Below are positions 46,321 to 54,969 of a DNA stretch of 64,000 bases, piece by piece. The DNA is taken from contig CAXYDR010000003.1 in assembly GCA_964276095.1 (NCBI GenBank), forward strand, positions 1,612,001 through 1,676,000, given 5' to 3'. Position 1 is the first letter of the stretch, and each line of letters starts with the position of its first letter. The notes below the pieces were generated by a model, which saw only the letters and a list, made by a program, of their open reading frames with translations, searched no databases and was not told where the DNA came from. The stretch is from GCA-2733415 sp964276095. GTDB lineage: Bacteria > Bacteroidota > Bacteroidia > Flavobacteriales > Flavobacteriaceae. The translations under genes were made by a program, and so were the position numbers.

Positions 46321-47715
46321 ATGAAGAAGTTTATGCTATTAGCCATGATTGTTACCCTAATTACTAGTTGTGGTAGCAAGGATTCAGGAGAACTTGTGGG
46401 AACAAGCGGAAAGAAATGGCACCCAGAAAAACCTTACGGAATGAGTTTAGTTCCTGGTGGTTCTTTTACAATGGGTAAATCTGATGAGGATAGACCTGCA
46501 GTACAAGATGCTCCAGCAAAAACGGTAACAGTACGTTCTTTTTATATGGATGAAACTGAAATCACAAATAATGAATATAGACAATTTGTGTTTTGGGTAA
46601 GAGATTCTATCGTAAGAACAAGGTTAGCGATTTTAGCTGATGAACTTGGTGAAACGGGAATGGATGCTGATACAGGAAAGAAAAGTAAAGACGGAGGAAT
46701 TGGTGATTACGCTTTTAAGGACGCGGATACTACTGATATGACTGTTTGGGATAAGTATATGCTTGATAACTATTACAGTATGATGGATGGTTATGAGGGT
46801 AGAAAATTAAATCACGATGTTGATTTAAAATTAGATACTGCTGAATATCCAGATGAGTATTATTCTGAAGTAATGGATACAATGTATTTGCCAATTGATG
46901 AAGCGTTCAACGGAAACCGTCCTTGGGATGTGAAAAAGTTTGTTTACAGATACAAGTGGTTAGATATTGAAGAAGCTGCAAAAGCATCTAATAAAGGGAA
47001 AAGAAGAAGAGATTTTATCAAGACTGATACTGTAGAAGTTTATCCTGATACTACAGCTTGGATTAGAGATTTTGCTTACTCTTATAATGAGCCAATGCAT
47101 AATGATTATTTCTGGCATGATGCTTATGGTATGTATCCAGTAGTAGGTATTTCTTGGGGACAAGCGAAAGCTTTTTGTGACTGGAGAACATTAAATAAAA
47201 ATGCAACAATCAAAAAAGGACAGTCTCATGTAAATGGATTTAGATTGCCTTCTGAAGCTGAGTGGGAATATGCTGCTCGTGGAGGTTTGCATGGTGGTAC
47301 TTACCCTTGGGGTGGGCCGTATGCTAAAAATGATAGAGGTTGTTTCTTGGCTAACTTTAAACCTTTAAGAGGTGATTATGCAGCTGATCAAGCATTGTAT
47401 ACTGTAGAAGCAGACGCTTACCAACCAAATGACTATAATTTATACAATATGGCTGGAAATGTTTCTGAGTGGACAGCGTCTTCTTATGAAGCTAATGCTT
47501 ATGAATATATGTCAACAATGAACCCAAGTGTAAATGATAAGAACAACATGCGTAAAGTAATTCGTGGAGGTTCTTGGAAGGATGTAGCTTTCTTTTTACA
47601 AGTAAGTTCACGTGATTATGAATATGCTGATTCAGCTCGTAGTTATGTTGGGTTTAGAACTGTACAAGATTATATGGGTACAGACACTACACCTTCAAAA
47701 AATACTGCACGATAA
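46321..47715 (+). CDS. gldK: GldK, T9SS/gliding outer-membrane lipoprotein
   Basis: GldK (PorK) is a lipoprotein that forms the large periplasmic ring with GldN under the outer membrane of the T9SS. The 464-residue sequence has a lipoprotein signal (LITSC, cysteine near 17) and a formylglycine-generating-enzyme/SUMF1-like fold (MSLVPGGSFTMGKSDEDRPA, VVGISWGQAKAFCDW, GFRLPSEAEWEYAARGG, VIRGGSWKD). The fold is used structurally; a catalytic role is not expected. It heads the gldKLMN operon after its own leader of about 170 bases. Confidence 0.97.
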   Translation: MKKFMLLAMIVTLITSCGSKDSGELVGTSGKKWHPEKPYGMSLVPGGSFTMGKSDEDRPAVQDAPAKTVTVRSFYMDETEITNNEYRQFVFWVRDSIVRTRLAILADELGETGMDADTGKKSKDGGIGDYAFKDADTTDMTVWDKYMLDNYYSMMDGYEGRKLNHDVDLKLDTAEYPDEYYSEVMDTMYLPIDEAFNGNRPWDVKKFVYRYKWLDIEEAAKASNKGKRRRDFIKTDTVEVYPDTTAWIRDFAYSYNEPMHNDYFWHDAYGMYPVVGISWGQAKAFCDWRTLNKNATIKKGQSHVNGFRLPSEAEWEYAARGGLHGGTYPWGGPYAKNDRGCFLANFKPLRGDYAADQALYTVEADAYQPNDYNLYNMAGNVSEWTASSYEANAYEYMSTMNPSVNDKNNMRKVIRGGSWKDVAFFLQVSSRDYEYADSARSYVGFRTVQDYMGTDTTPSKNTAR

Positions 47716-47778
47716 TTTAAACTAAGAATACTACCAACAAATTTATAATAACTTAACTTAAACTAAAAACTATTTATT

Positions 47779-48417
47779 ATGGCACAATCAAAAGGATACA
47801 AAAGATTTATGGCAATGGCTTACGGACTAGGAGCTGCAGTTGTAATTTTAGGAGCACTATTCAAATTAATGCACTGGCCTGGAGCAAGTTTAATGCTTAT
47901 TGTCGGATTAGGAGCTGAAGCAATTATTTTCGCATTATCAGCATTCGAACCATTAGGTGATGATTTAGACTGGTCATTAGTTTACCCAGAATTATCTGGA
48001 GGAGCAACAATGGGAGGTAAAAAATCTAAAGAAGTAAAAGGTGATGCTCAAGGAATGTTATCTCAAAAATTAGATGATATGCTAAAAGACGCTAAGTTAG
48101 ATGCTAACTTAATGACTTCTTTAAGTTCTTCAATACAAAACTTTAAAGGTGCAGCTGAAAATATTCAACCAGCTATTGACTCTATGTCAGCAACTAAAAA
48201 ATATTCAGAGCAAATGTCATTAGCAGCTGGGCAAATGGAGTCTTTAAACTCTCTTTACAAAGTTCAAATGGAATCTGCTGCACGTCAAGCTGAAGCTAAT
48301 AAAATGGCTGCTGATAACGCTGAAGGATTAAAATCTCAAATGGAATCGTTAACTTCTAACTTATCTTCTTTAAACGGAGTATATGGTGGAATGTTATCTG
48401 CTATGACAAACAAATAA
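47779..48417 (+). CDS. gldL: GldL, T9SS/gliding motor inner-membrane protein
   Basis: GldL (PorL) is the stator-like subunit of the proton-driven GldLM motor that powers type IX secretion and gliding. The 212-residue protein has two membrane helices near the N-terminus (about residues 11-30 and 37-54). A glutamate is placed in the second helix region (IVGLGAEAIIFALSAFEP), as required for proton coupling. A long cytoplasmic coiled coil follows. The length is typical of the family. Confidence 0.97.
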   Translation: MAQSKGYKRFMAMAYGLGAAVVILGALFKLMHWPGASLMLIVGLGAEAIIFALSAFEPLGDDLDWSLVYPELSGGATMGGKKSKEVKGDAQGMLSQKLDDMLKDAKLDANLMTSLSSSIQNFKGAAENIQPAIDSMSATKKYSEQMSLAAGQMESLNSLYKVQMESAARQAEANKMAADNAEGLKSQMESLTSNLSSLNGVYGGMLSAMTNK

Positions 48418-48469
48418 TTAGTTTTTTAAACTAAATCATTAATTTATTAATTTAAAAACTAATTAGAAT

Positions 48470-50020
48470 ATGGCGAGTGGAAAATTGTCCCCAAGGCAGA
48501 AGATGATTAACCTAATGTACTTAGTGTTAATTGCAATGTTAGCACTGAATATGTCAAAAGAAGTATTGACAGCATTTGGTATCATGAATGACAAATTTGT
48601 TGAAAACAATGTTACTTCAGCAAGTAAAAATAAAGATTTTTTAAGCAAAATTGCTCAAAAGGCAAAGGATGAGCCACAACAATATAGTGTGGTCAATTCA
48701 AAGGCTAAAAATATATCTAAAACATCTAAAGAATTTTATACATTTTTAGATGGTGTTAAAACTTTAATCGAGTCTCCATATGTTGAGGATAAGGTTGACG
48801 GTATTTTACCTTATGAATCAATGGATAAAGGTGATCATGTTGATGAAAAATGGTTCAAAGGAGATAACATGACTAAAACAGGTGAAGGTGTTGTTGCTGC
48901 TTTTGATAAGTATAGAAACGACATGACAAATTTGTTAGGAGATGGAAACGATGCTCTTAAAGGAGTTTTAAACGCTAAGTTTAATACTGAGGCTATTAAA
49001 GCTAAAGATGGTGCTAAAAAGACATGGTTAGACTATAACTTTAAAGGTTTCCCTTCTATTGCTTCTTTAGCAAAAGTTTCTTCTATGCAATCTGATGTAA
49101 AGTCATTAGAATCTGAGGTGTTATCTAGATTATTATCTGGTAAGCAAGAAGAGGCTTTATCTTTCAGTAACTACCGTGCAATTGTAATACCTGAAAAAAC
49201 AGCTTTCTTTTCTGGAGAAAACTTTAAAGGTAGAATTGTTTTAGGACGTGTTGATGATTCAACTAAACCTAATTCAGTGTCATTAAACGGAACTGAAGTA
49301 GATAAGAAAAACTTTAAGGATGGTGGAGTTGTTTTAGACTTCCCTGCTGGAGCAGTTGGAGAAAGAGACTTAAAAGGTAAATTCATTTTCTTAGAAAACG
49401 GAAAACCTGTTGAAGTAGCTATCGAAAGTTCTTATGCTGTAGTACCTAAACCTAACTCTGCAACTATTTCTGCAGATAAGATGAACGTTGTTTATCGTGG
49501 TATTCCTAACCCAATGACAATTTCATTTGCAGGTATTTCTGACAATAAAGTTAGTGCTGCTGCATCTGGATTAAGAAAATCTGGAAAAGGTTACATGATG
49601 ACTCCTACTAAAGGTAGAGAGGTTACTATTAATGTGTCTGGTACTTTACCTGATGGATCTAAAGTTTCTGATAAAAAGAAATTTAGAATTAAAGATATTC
49701 CTCGTCCTGCAGCTGCAGTAAGTGGAGCTTTTGGTTCTATTAAGAAATCTAAAAATGCAATGAAGAGTGCTACTATTTCAGCTGTATTAGAAGATTTCGT
49801 ATTCGACTTAAAATTAAAAGTTAACTCTTTTAGATTTAAGGTTCCTGGACAGCCAACTATTACTGTTAATGGACGTAAATTAAATGATAGAGCAAAAAGT
49901 GCTTTAGCTAGAGCTAAACGTGGTGATCAAGTATCAATTTTCGGATTAAAAGCTTCTGTAGTAGGAAGTCCTATTAAGTTGAAAGATGCTTCTCCTGTTA
50001 TTATTGAGCTTTCTAACTAA
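48470..50020 (+). CDS. gldM: GldM, T9SS/gliding motor protein
   Basis: GldM (PorM) spans the inner membrane once (about residues 11-33, MINLMYLVLIAMLALNMSKE) and extends four periplasmic domains toward GldKN. In this way it couples the GldL motor to the outer-membrane ring. The 516-residue length and the basic N-terminus MASGKLSPRQK are typical. A strong hairpin lies between it and gldN. Confidence 0.98.
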   Translation: MASGKLSPRQKMINLMYLVLIAMLALNMSKEVLTAFGIMNDKFVENNVTSASKNKDFLSKIAQKAKDEPQQYSVVNSKAKNISKTSKEFYTFLDGVKTLIESPYVEDKVDGILPYESMDKGDHVDEKWFKGDNMTKTGEGVVAAFDKYRNDMTNLLGDGNDALKGVLNAKFNTEAIKAKDGAKKTWLDYNFKGFPSIASLAKVSSMQSDVKSLESEVLSRLLSGKQEEALSFSNYRAIVIPEKTAFFSGENFKGRIVLGRVDDSTKPNSVSLNGTEVDKKNFKDGGVVLDFPAGAVGERDLKGKFIFLENGKPVEVAIESSYAVVPKPNSATISADKMNVVYRGIPNPMTISFAGISDNKVSAAASGLRKSGKGYMMTPTKGREVTINVSGTLPDGSKVSDKKKFRIKDIPRPAAAVSGAFGSIKKSKNAMKSATISAVLEDFVFDLKLKVNSFRFKVPGQPTITVNGRKLNDRAKSALARAKRGDQVSIFGLKASVVGSPIKLKDASPVIIELSN

Positions 50021-50046
50021 GCAGTATAATTAGAAATAATACTTCA

Positions 50047-50085
50047 CATTCAAAACAGTTTGGTTATCCTAAACTGTTTTGAATG
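50047..50085 (+). promoter_or_regulatory. Strong intercistronic hairpin between gldM and gldN
   Basis: The inverted repeat CATTCAAAACAGTTT / AAACTGTTTTGAATG (15 bp, perfect) encloses a 9-nt loop (GGTTATCCT) that can add GG-CC pairing. No T run follows, so it is not a classical terminator. It could attenuate or process the gldKLMN message, or slow 3' decay of the upstream part. The arms are seen; the role is inference. Confidence 0.6.
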
Positions 50086-50124
50086 AATTACACCAGAGTT
50101 GTAATAAAAACAAAAATTGAAAAG

Positions 50125-51015
50125 ATGAATTGGAGAAATTTTTTATTAACGATTACATTGGTTACATTAACTCAAGGAGTTTTTGCGCAATACAACCTTT
50201 TAAATGCGACTACTCCTGAAGAGATAGGTGTTAAAACTGAAGCTCAAAAAGAGTACGATAATGCAAAGCCATTAGAGTATGGATTTATCGATGATAAAGA
50301 TGTGCTTTGGTCTAAAATGGTGTGGGAAAAAATTGTTCTTGATGAAAGAATTAATTTTCCTTTATACTATCCTGTTGATACTATGAATATTGGTAAGGAG
50401 AGAAGAAGTTTGTATGATGTTTTGTTAAAAAACATTATAAATGGTAAAATAGAAAACTTATATACGGATTCATATTTTACAGGTAAGCAAACTTTTGATC
50501 AAGTTCAAGAAGGATTAATTAAAATTGATACGTTGGATTTAGGGTACGAACAATATAATGCTGGAGAACCTATTTCTCCTGAGTATATTGATACTACTGA
50601 AATAAAAGCATATGACGTTAAGGAGTACCGTACAAAAGGATTGTGGTATTTTGACAAACGTCAAGGTGAGTTGAAATACAGACTTATAGCTTTGTGTCCA
50701 GTTGTACCAGATGTGTTTTTCCTTGATTCTGACGAACCAGATTTAATTGAACCTTTCTGGGTATTTTTCCCTGATACTCGTGATATTTTAAACGAGGCAA
50801 TGTGTTTTAATAACAAGAACACGGCTATGCCAATTTCTTTTGATCATATGTTAAACTCAAGACGATTTAACGCAAATATGTATAAAGAAGAAAATGTTTA
50901 TGAGGATAGGAAAATAGACGAATACATTCCTAATAATGCATTAATGCAATTATTAGAATCAGATAGAATTAGAACAAAAATTAGAGACTTTGAGTTAGAT
51001 CAATGGCAATATTAA
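50125..51015 (+). CDS. gldN: GldN, T9SS/gliding periplasmic ring protein
   Basis: GldN (PorN) pairs with GldK to form the periplasmic ring of the T9SS. The protein has about 296 residues from the ATG at 50125, which gives a normal signal peptide (LLTITLVTLTQGVFAQ). An in-frame ATG at 50083 lies in the arm of a strong hairpin and would add 14 residues before the signal, so it is not favoured. Typical sequence includes KMVWEKIVLDERINFPLYYP. It is the last gene of the operon and a clear terminator follows. Confidence 0.96.
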   Translation: MNWRNFLLTITLVTLTQGVFAQYNLLNATTPEEIGVKTEAQKEYDNAKPLEYGFIDDKDVLWSKMVWEKIVLDERINFPLYYPVDTMNIGKERRSLYDVLLKNIINGKIENLYTDSYFTGKQTFDQVQEGLIKIDTLDLGYEQYNAGEPISPEYIDTTEIKAYDVKEYRTKGLWYFDKRQGELKYRLIALCPVVPDVFFLDSDEPDLIEPFWVFFPDTRDILNEAMCFNNKNTAMPISFDHMLNSRRFNANMYKEENVYEDRKIDEYIPNNALMQLLESDRIRTKIRDFELDQWQY

Positions 51016-51041
51016 TAAATTTCTCCAATTTATTATAATAT

Positions 51042-51074
51042 AAAAAAAGCTCCTGCATTGCAGGAGCTTTTTTT
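51042..51074 (+). terminator. Rho-independent terminator of the gldKLMN operon
   Basis: The stem AAAAAAAGCTCCTGC / GCAGGAGCTTTTTTT has a 3-nt loop and ends in T7. Confidence 0.94.
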
Positions 51075-51170
51075 ATATGGATATATGTTTCTTATAATGA
51101 AGTCTCATTACGGTCAAAGTTAGGCTGATATTCTTTTTATATTTATTTTTGTGCTACAATACATTTAATT

Positions 51171-52229
51171 ATGATGTTAGATTATATAGTAGTAGGTTTT
51201 GGTTTAGCTGGTTTATCTTTTTCTGAACAATTAAGGGAAAACAAGAATTCGTTTGTTGTGATTTCGGAAGAAGAAAAATCGTCTTCTATTGTTGCAGGAG
51301 GTATGTATAATCCTGTAATATTAAAACGCTTTACATCGCCATGGAATGCAGTTTCTCAATTAGAATATGCCATTCCGTTTTACCAAAAAATTGAACATCG
51401 GTTAAATACTCAGGTAAATAATCCTTTCCCTGTATTACGAGTTTTTAATGCTATTGAGGAACAAAATAATTGGCTTATTGCTTCTGATAAACCAAACTTA
51501 GCACCTTTCCTTTCTATTGACTTTAAAAAGAATACTAACGAGTCTATTCTTGCAGATAATGATTTTGGTGTAGTTGAAAAAGCAGGTAGAATTCAAGTAG
51601 CTAAATTATTGAATGCTTATAAGTCTGAATTATTAAAGAATGATAGTTATCAGAATGTACCTTTTGACTTTGATGCTTTATCAATATTAGATGATTGTAT
51701 TTCTTATAAAGGGCTAAAAGCTAAAAAGATTGTTTTTTGCGAAGGATATGGAATGAAGTCAAATCCTTACTTTGATTATTTACCTTTAAACGGTACAAAA
51801 GGTGAAGTATTAATTATAAAGGCAGAACAGCTCAAGTTGGATTCTATTGTTAAATCAGGAGTGTTCTTGATACCTTTAGAAGATGCTGATTGTTATTTAG
51901 TAGGTGCAACATATCATTGGACTGATAAATCATGGGAGGCAACTGAGGAAGCAAAGTTAGAGTTGGTCACTAAACTTGATACGTTATTAAATTGTGATTA
52001 TCAAATAATAGATCAATTAGCAGGAATTCGTCCTACAGTTAAGGATAGGAGACCTTTGGTTGGTCGACATCCTGAACATGAAAATATGTATGTGCTTAAT
52101 GGTTTAGGAACACGTGGTGTCATGGTAGCGCCAATGGTTAGCCATGAATTGTTTGATTATATTGAAAACAACACTGATTTAGATAGTGAAATCGATATTA
52201 CACGATTCTCTTCAGAGTATAACAAGTAG
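51171..52229 (+). CDS. FAD-dependent oxidoreductase (DAO family)
   Basis: This 352-residue flavoprotein has an N-terminal dinucleotide-binding loop (YIVVGFGLAGLSFSEQL, GxGxxG). The C-terminal half matches D-amino-acid-oxidase-type enzymes (AGIRPTVKDRRPLVGRHPE and GLGTRGVMVAP). Substrate is unknown; MnmC-like and glycine-oxidase-like proteins share these motifs. The ATG at 51171 or the one three bases later is the start. It is a single-gene unit between terminators. Confidence 0.87.
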   Translation: MMLDYIVVGFGLAGLSFSEQLRENKNSFVVISEEEKSSSIVAGGMYNPVILKRFTSPWNAVSQLEYAIPFYQKIEHRLNTQVNNPFPVLRVFNAIEEQNNWLIASDKPNLAPFLSIDFKKNTNESILADNDFGVVEKAGRIQVAKLLNAYKSELLKNDSYQNVPFDFDALSILDDCISYKGLKAKKIVFCEGYGMKSNPYFDYLPLNGTKGEVLIIKAEQLKLDSIVKSGVFLIPLEDADCYLVGATYHWTDKSWEATEEAKLELVTKLDTLLNCDYQIIDQLAGIRPTVKDRRPLVGRHPEHENMYVLNGLGTRGVMVAPMVSHELFDYIENNTDLDSEIDITRFSSEYNK

Positions 52230-52263
52230 TCTTCTAATAAATTTCTTCTCAACGAGGAGAATA

Positions 52264-52665
52264 TTAGGATAAAGTATTCTTGTGTTTTTCTACAGCGTCC
52301 TTATCATAATTTACAAAAAAATTAATCCAAATATTTCTAGATAATCGAGCTATTATTGGTAAACTAAGTATTAATGTACCTGTTATGGTTAAAAATGTAG
52401 TTAGTAAAGTTGCTTTACAAATTACATGACTAAGGATAAAAGGAGGTACTGTAAAAGCAATACCAATGGGGTAACTTACATACATTGATCCTGTAAAAAA
52501 AGAAGGCTCAAGGTGGTAGTGCAAATTACACGAGCTACAATTTTCATTTAACTTAAGTGTAGTTTTTAGCTTGTATGGATTTTTAACTTCATACATGCTT
52601 TCCTGATGACATCTAGGACATTTACCTAATAATATACTATATAATTTGTAACCCTCTTTAAGCAT
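52264..52665 (-). CDS. DUF983 family protein
   Basis: This 133-residue protein has an N-terminal zinc-ribbon (CPRCHQESM and later CSSC, four cysteines) and two membrane helices (about residues 63-85 and 88-108). DUF983 proteins are widespread in Bacteroidota and Proteobacteria and have no assigned function. The gene is divergent from the ABC-F gene and shares a short intergenic promoter region with it. Confidence 0.85.
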   Translation of the reverse strand: MLKEGYKLYSILLGKCPRCHQESMYEVKNPYKLKTTLKLNENCSSCNLHYHLEPSFFTGSMYVSYPIGIAFTVPPFILSHVICKATLLTTFLTITGTLILSLPIIARLSRNIWINFFVNYDKDAVEKHKNTLS

Positions 52666-52675
52666 TTATTTTGTG

Positions 52676-52683
52676 TACTTTTG
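52676..52683 (+). promoter_or_regulatory. -7 promoter box before the ABC-F gene
   Basis: TACTTTTG fits TAnnTTTG and lies 85 bases upstream of the ATG. The nearest TTG is 27 bases further upstream, longer than the usual spacing. Confidence 0.4.
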
Positions 52684-52768
52684 CAAATTCATAATTAGTA
52701 CAAATTTAGTGTTTATTGTCTTAACATTGAATAACATTTGTTACTAGCGCTTATTTAATTTATATCAA

Positions 52769-54679
52769 ATGCTTAACATACATAATTTAACAGTTTCTTT
52801 CCAAGGGGAAGATTTATTCAAAGAAATTACTTTCAGATTAGGAGCTGGAGACCGAACTGGTTTAATTGGTAAAAATGGTGCAGGTAAATCTACAATGCTA
52901 AAGATTATATCTGGCGATCAAGAGTATGACAGCGGTCAAATTGCACTTGCAAAAGAGGTTGAAATTGGTTTTTTACGTCAGGATATTGATTTTATACCTG
53001 GTAGAAGTGTTTTAGAGGAGTCATATCAAGCTTTTGCAACTATAAAGAAGTTGGAGTTTGAGATGGCAGAGTTAAATGAGGAGTTAACTACTAGGACTGA
53101 TTATGAAAGCGATGAATATTCAAAAATTATTGAGGATGTAACAGAGTTGCAACATCAGTATGAAATTCATGGGGGTTATAATTATCAAGGAGAAACAGAA
53201 CGAATCTTAATTGGTTTAGGTTTTAATAGAGAAGATTTCGATAAGCTTACAGAGACTTTCTCAGGAGGTTGGCGTATGCGAATTGAACTAGCAAAGTTGT
53301 TATTACAGAAAAATGATATCTTATTGTTGGATGAGCCTACCAATCACTTAGATATTGAGTCTATTATTTGGTTGGAATCGTTCTTAAAAAACTATCCAGG
53401 TGCAGTTGTAATTGTATCGCATGATAAAATGTTTTTGGATAATGTTACTAACAGAACTATTGAAATTTCATTAGGTAGAATTTACGATTATAATAAACCA
53501 TACTCTGAATACCTTGTTTTAAGAAAAGAAATTAGAGATCAACAAGCAGCTGCTCAGAAAAACCAGCAAAAGCAAATTGAGCAAACAGAAAAGCTAATAG
53601 AAAAGTTTAAAGCGAAGGCTAGTAAAGCAACGATGGCTCAATCTCTTATGAAAAAGATTGATAAAATTGATCGTATTGAGGTCGATGAAGAAGATAATGG
53701 AGTAATGACTTTGAAATTTCCGGTATCTATAGTGCCTGGGAAAATAGTAGTTGAAGCTACTAATCTTTCGAAAAGTTATGGTGATAAATTGGTGCTAAGC
53801 AATATTGATTTATTGATAGAAAGAGGAAGTAAGATTGCTTTTGTTGGACAAAACGGACAAGGGAAATCTACTTTAGCTAAAATGATGGTTAATGAAATTT
53901 CTTTTAAAGGAGATTTAAAAATTGGTCATAATGTACAGATAGGGTATTTTGCCCAAAATCAAGCAGAGTATTTAGACGGTAATAAAACTGTTGAAGATAC
54001 TATGATTGATGCCGCTAATGAAAAAACAAGAAGTAAAGTAAGAGATATTCTTGGGTCATTTTTATTCAGGGGAGAAGAGGTTGAGAAAAAGGTAAAAGTA
54101 TTATCCGGTGGTGAGCGTAACCGATTGGCTTTAGCAAAAATGTTATTGCAGCCATTGAATGTGCTTATTATGGATGAGCCTACCAATCACTTAGACATCA
54201 AATCAAAGAATGTTTTAAAAGAAGCATTGCAAAAATTTGAAGGAACACTAATATTGGTTTCTCACGATAGAGATTTTCTTCAAGGACTTACAAGTACTGT
54301 TTATGAATTTAAAGATCATGTAATACGTGAGTATTTAGGTGATATTGATTATTATTTGGAAGAACGTAAAGTTGAAAATTTACGTGAAGTTGAAAAAAGA
54401 GATGTAATTAAAAAAGAAGCTCCAAAGGAAGATAAAAAACAATCTTACGAAGAGCAGAAAAAAATAAAAGCTTTACAAAACAAACTAAGTAAAGTGGAGG
54501 CTAATATTAATAAGCTAGAAAGGGAAATTAAAGTTATTGATGTGGATTTAGAAATTAACTATGAAGCAACTGTAGCGAAATCGAACTTCTTTGATGACTA
54601 CCAAGGAAAGAAAAACACGCTTGAACAACTAATGGAGGAATGGGAGTTAGTTCAAGAAGAAATAGATTTGATCTCTTAA
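52769..54679 (+). CDS. ABC-F family ATP-binding protein
   Basis: This 636-residue soluble protein has two ABC domains: Walker A GKNGAGKST and GQNGQGKST, signatures TFSGGWRMRIELA and VLSGGERNRLALA, and Walker B LLLDEPTNHLDIE and IMDEPTNHLDIK. There are no membrane helices. ABC-F proteins act on the ribosome, as translation factors or antibiotic protection. The Uup/YdiF-like C-terminal coiled coil (about residues 560-630) suggests a housekeeping role. It is followed by initiator tRNA. Confidence 0.95.
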   Translation: MLNIHNLTVSFQGEDLFKEITFRLGAGDRTGLIGKNGAGKSTMLKIISGDQEYDSGQIALAKEVEIGFLRQDIDFIPGRSVLEESYQAFATIKKLEFEMAELNEELTTRTDYESDEYSKIIEDVTELQHQYEIHGGYNYQGETERILIGLGFNREDFDKLTETFSGGWRMRIELAKLLLQKNDILLLDEPTNHLDIESIIWLESFLKNYPGAVVIVSHDKMFLDNVTNRTIEISLGRIYDYNKPYSEYLVLRKEIRDQQAAAQKNQQKQIEQTEKLIEKFKAKASKATMAQSLMKKIDKIDRIEVDEEDNGVMTLKFPVSIVPGKIVVEATNLSKSYGDKLVLSNIDLLIERGSKIAFVGQNGQGKSTLAKMMVNEISFKGDLKIGHNVQIGYFAQNQAEYLDGNKTVEDTMIDAANEKTRSKVRDILGSFLFRGEEVEKKVKVLSGGERNRLALAKMLLQPLNVLIMDEPTNHLDIKSKNVLKEALQKFEGTLILVSHDRDFLQGLTSTVYEFKDHVIREYLGDIDYYLEERKVENLREVEKRDVIKKEAPKEDKKQSYEEQKKIKALQNKLSKVEANINKLEREIKVIDVDLEINYEATVAKSNFFDDYQGKKNTLEQLMEEWELVQEEIDLIS

Positions 54680-54733
54680 TGGTCTAAAAATTAAGCAAAT
54701 GTACAATTTACGATTTTTATTTTGATAAATCAC

Positions 54734-54763
54734 TTGTTATTGAAGAAAACAGTTGTATATTTG
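54734..54763 (+). promoter_or_regulatory. Promoter of tRNA-fMet
   Basis: TTG at 54734, 19 bases of spacer and then TATATTTG at 54756 make a near-ideal Bacteroidota promoter (-33 TTG / -7 TAnnTTTG). The box ends nine bases before the mature tRNA. Confidence 0.78.
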
Positions 54764-54772
54764 CAGTCACAG

Positions 54773-54845
<73 letters not shown>

Positions 54846-54868
54846 CTAGGTTTAAATACTTTAAAAAC

Positions 54869-54900
54869 AACGGTTTAGTTTTCGCTAAACCGTTTTTTTT
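54869..54900 (+). terminator. Rho-independent terminator of tRNA-fMet
   Basis: The stem AACGGTTTAG / CTAAACCGTT has a 6-nt loop (TTTTCG) and an eight-T tail. The tail touches the ATG at 54901, so that ATG has no room for its own promoter or leader. Confidence 0.9.
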
Positions 54901-54923
54901 ATGAAAAATATTAAACAGATACT

Positions 54924-54962
54924 TAACTTTGCATACGATAATGCATACGAAAGTGCATACGA
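54924..54962 (+). promoter_or_regulatory. Recombinase promoter box and triple GCATACGA repeat
   Basis: TAACTTTG (54924) fits the -7 consensus. It is followed by three direct repeats of GCATACGA spaced exactly 12 bases apart (starts 54931, 54943, 54955). Placed between a promoter box and a good start codon, the repeats look like an operator or a recombinase-binding site. Translated in frame they give the odd peptide FAYDNAYESAYD. Confidence 0.45.
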
Positions 54963-54969
54963 TTTAACT

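Noticed and set aside
54901..54969. ATG at 54901 as recombinase start
   Set aside because: It abuts the tRNA terminator and would translate a promoter box and a DNA repeat; the GTG at 54970 gives the expected N-terminus.
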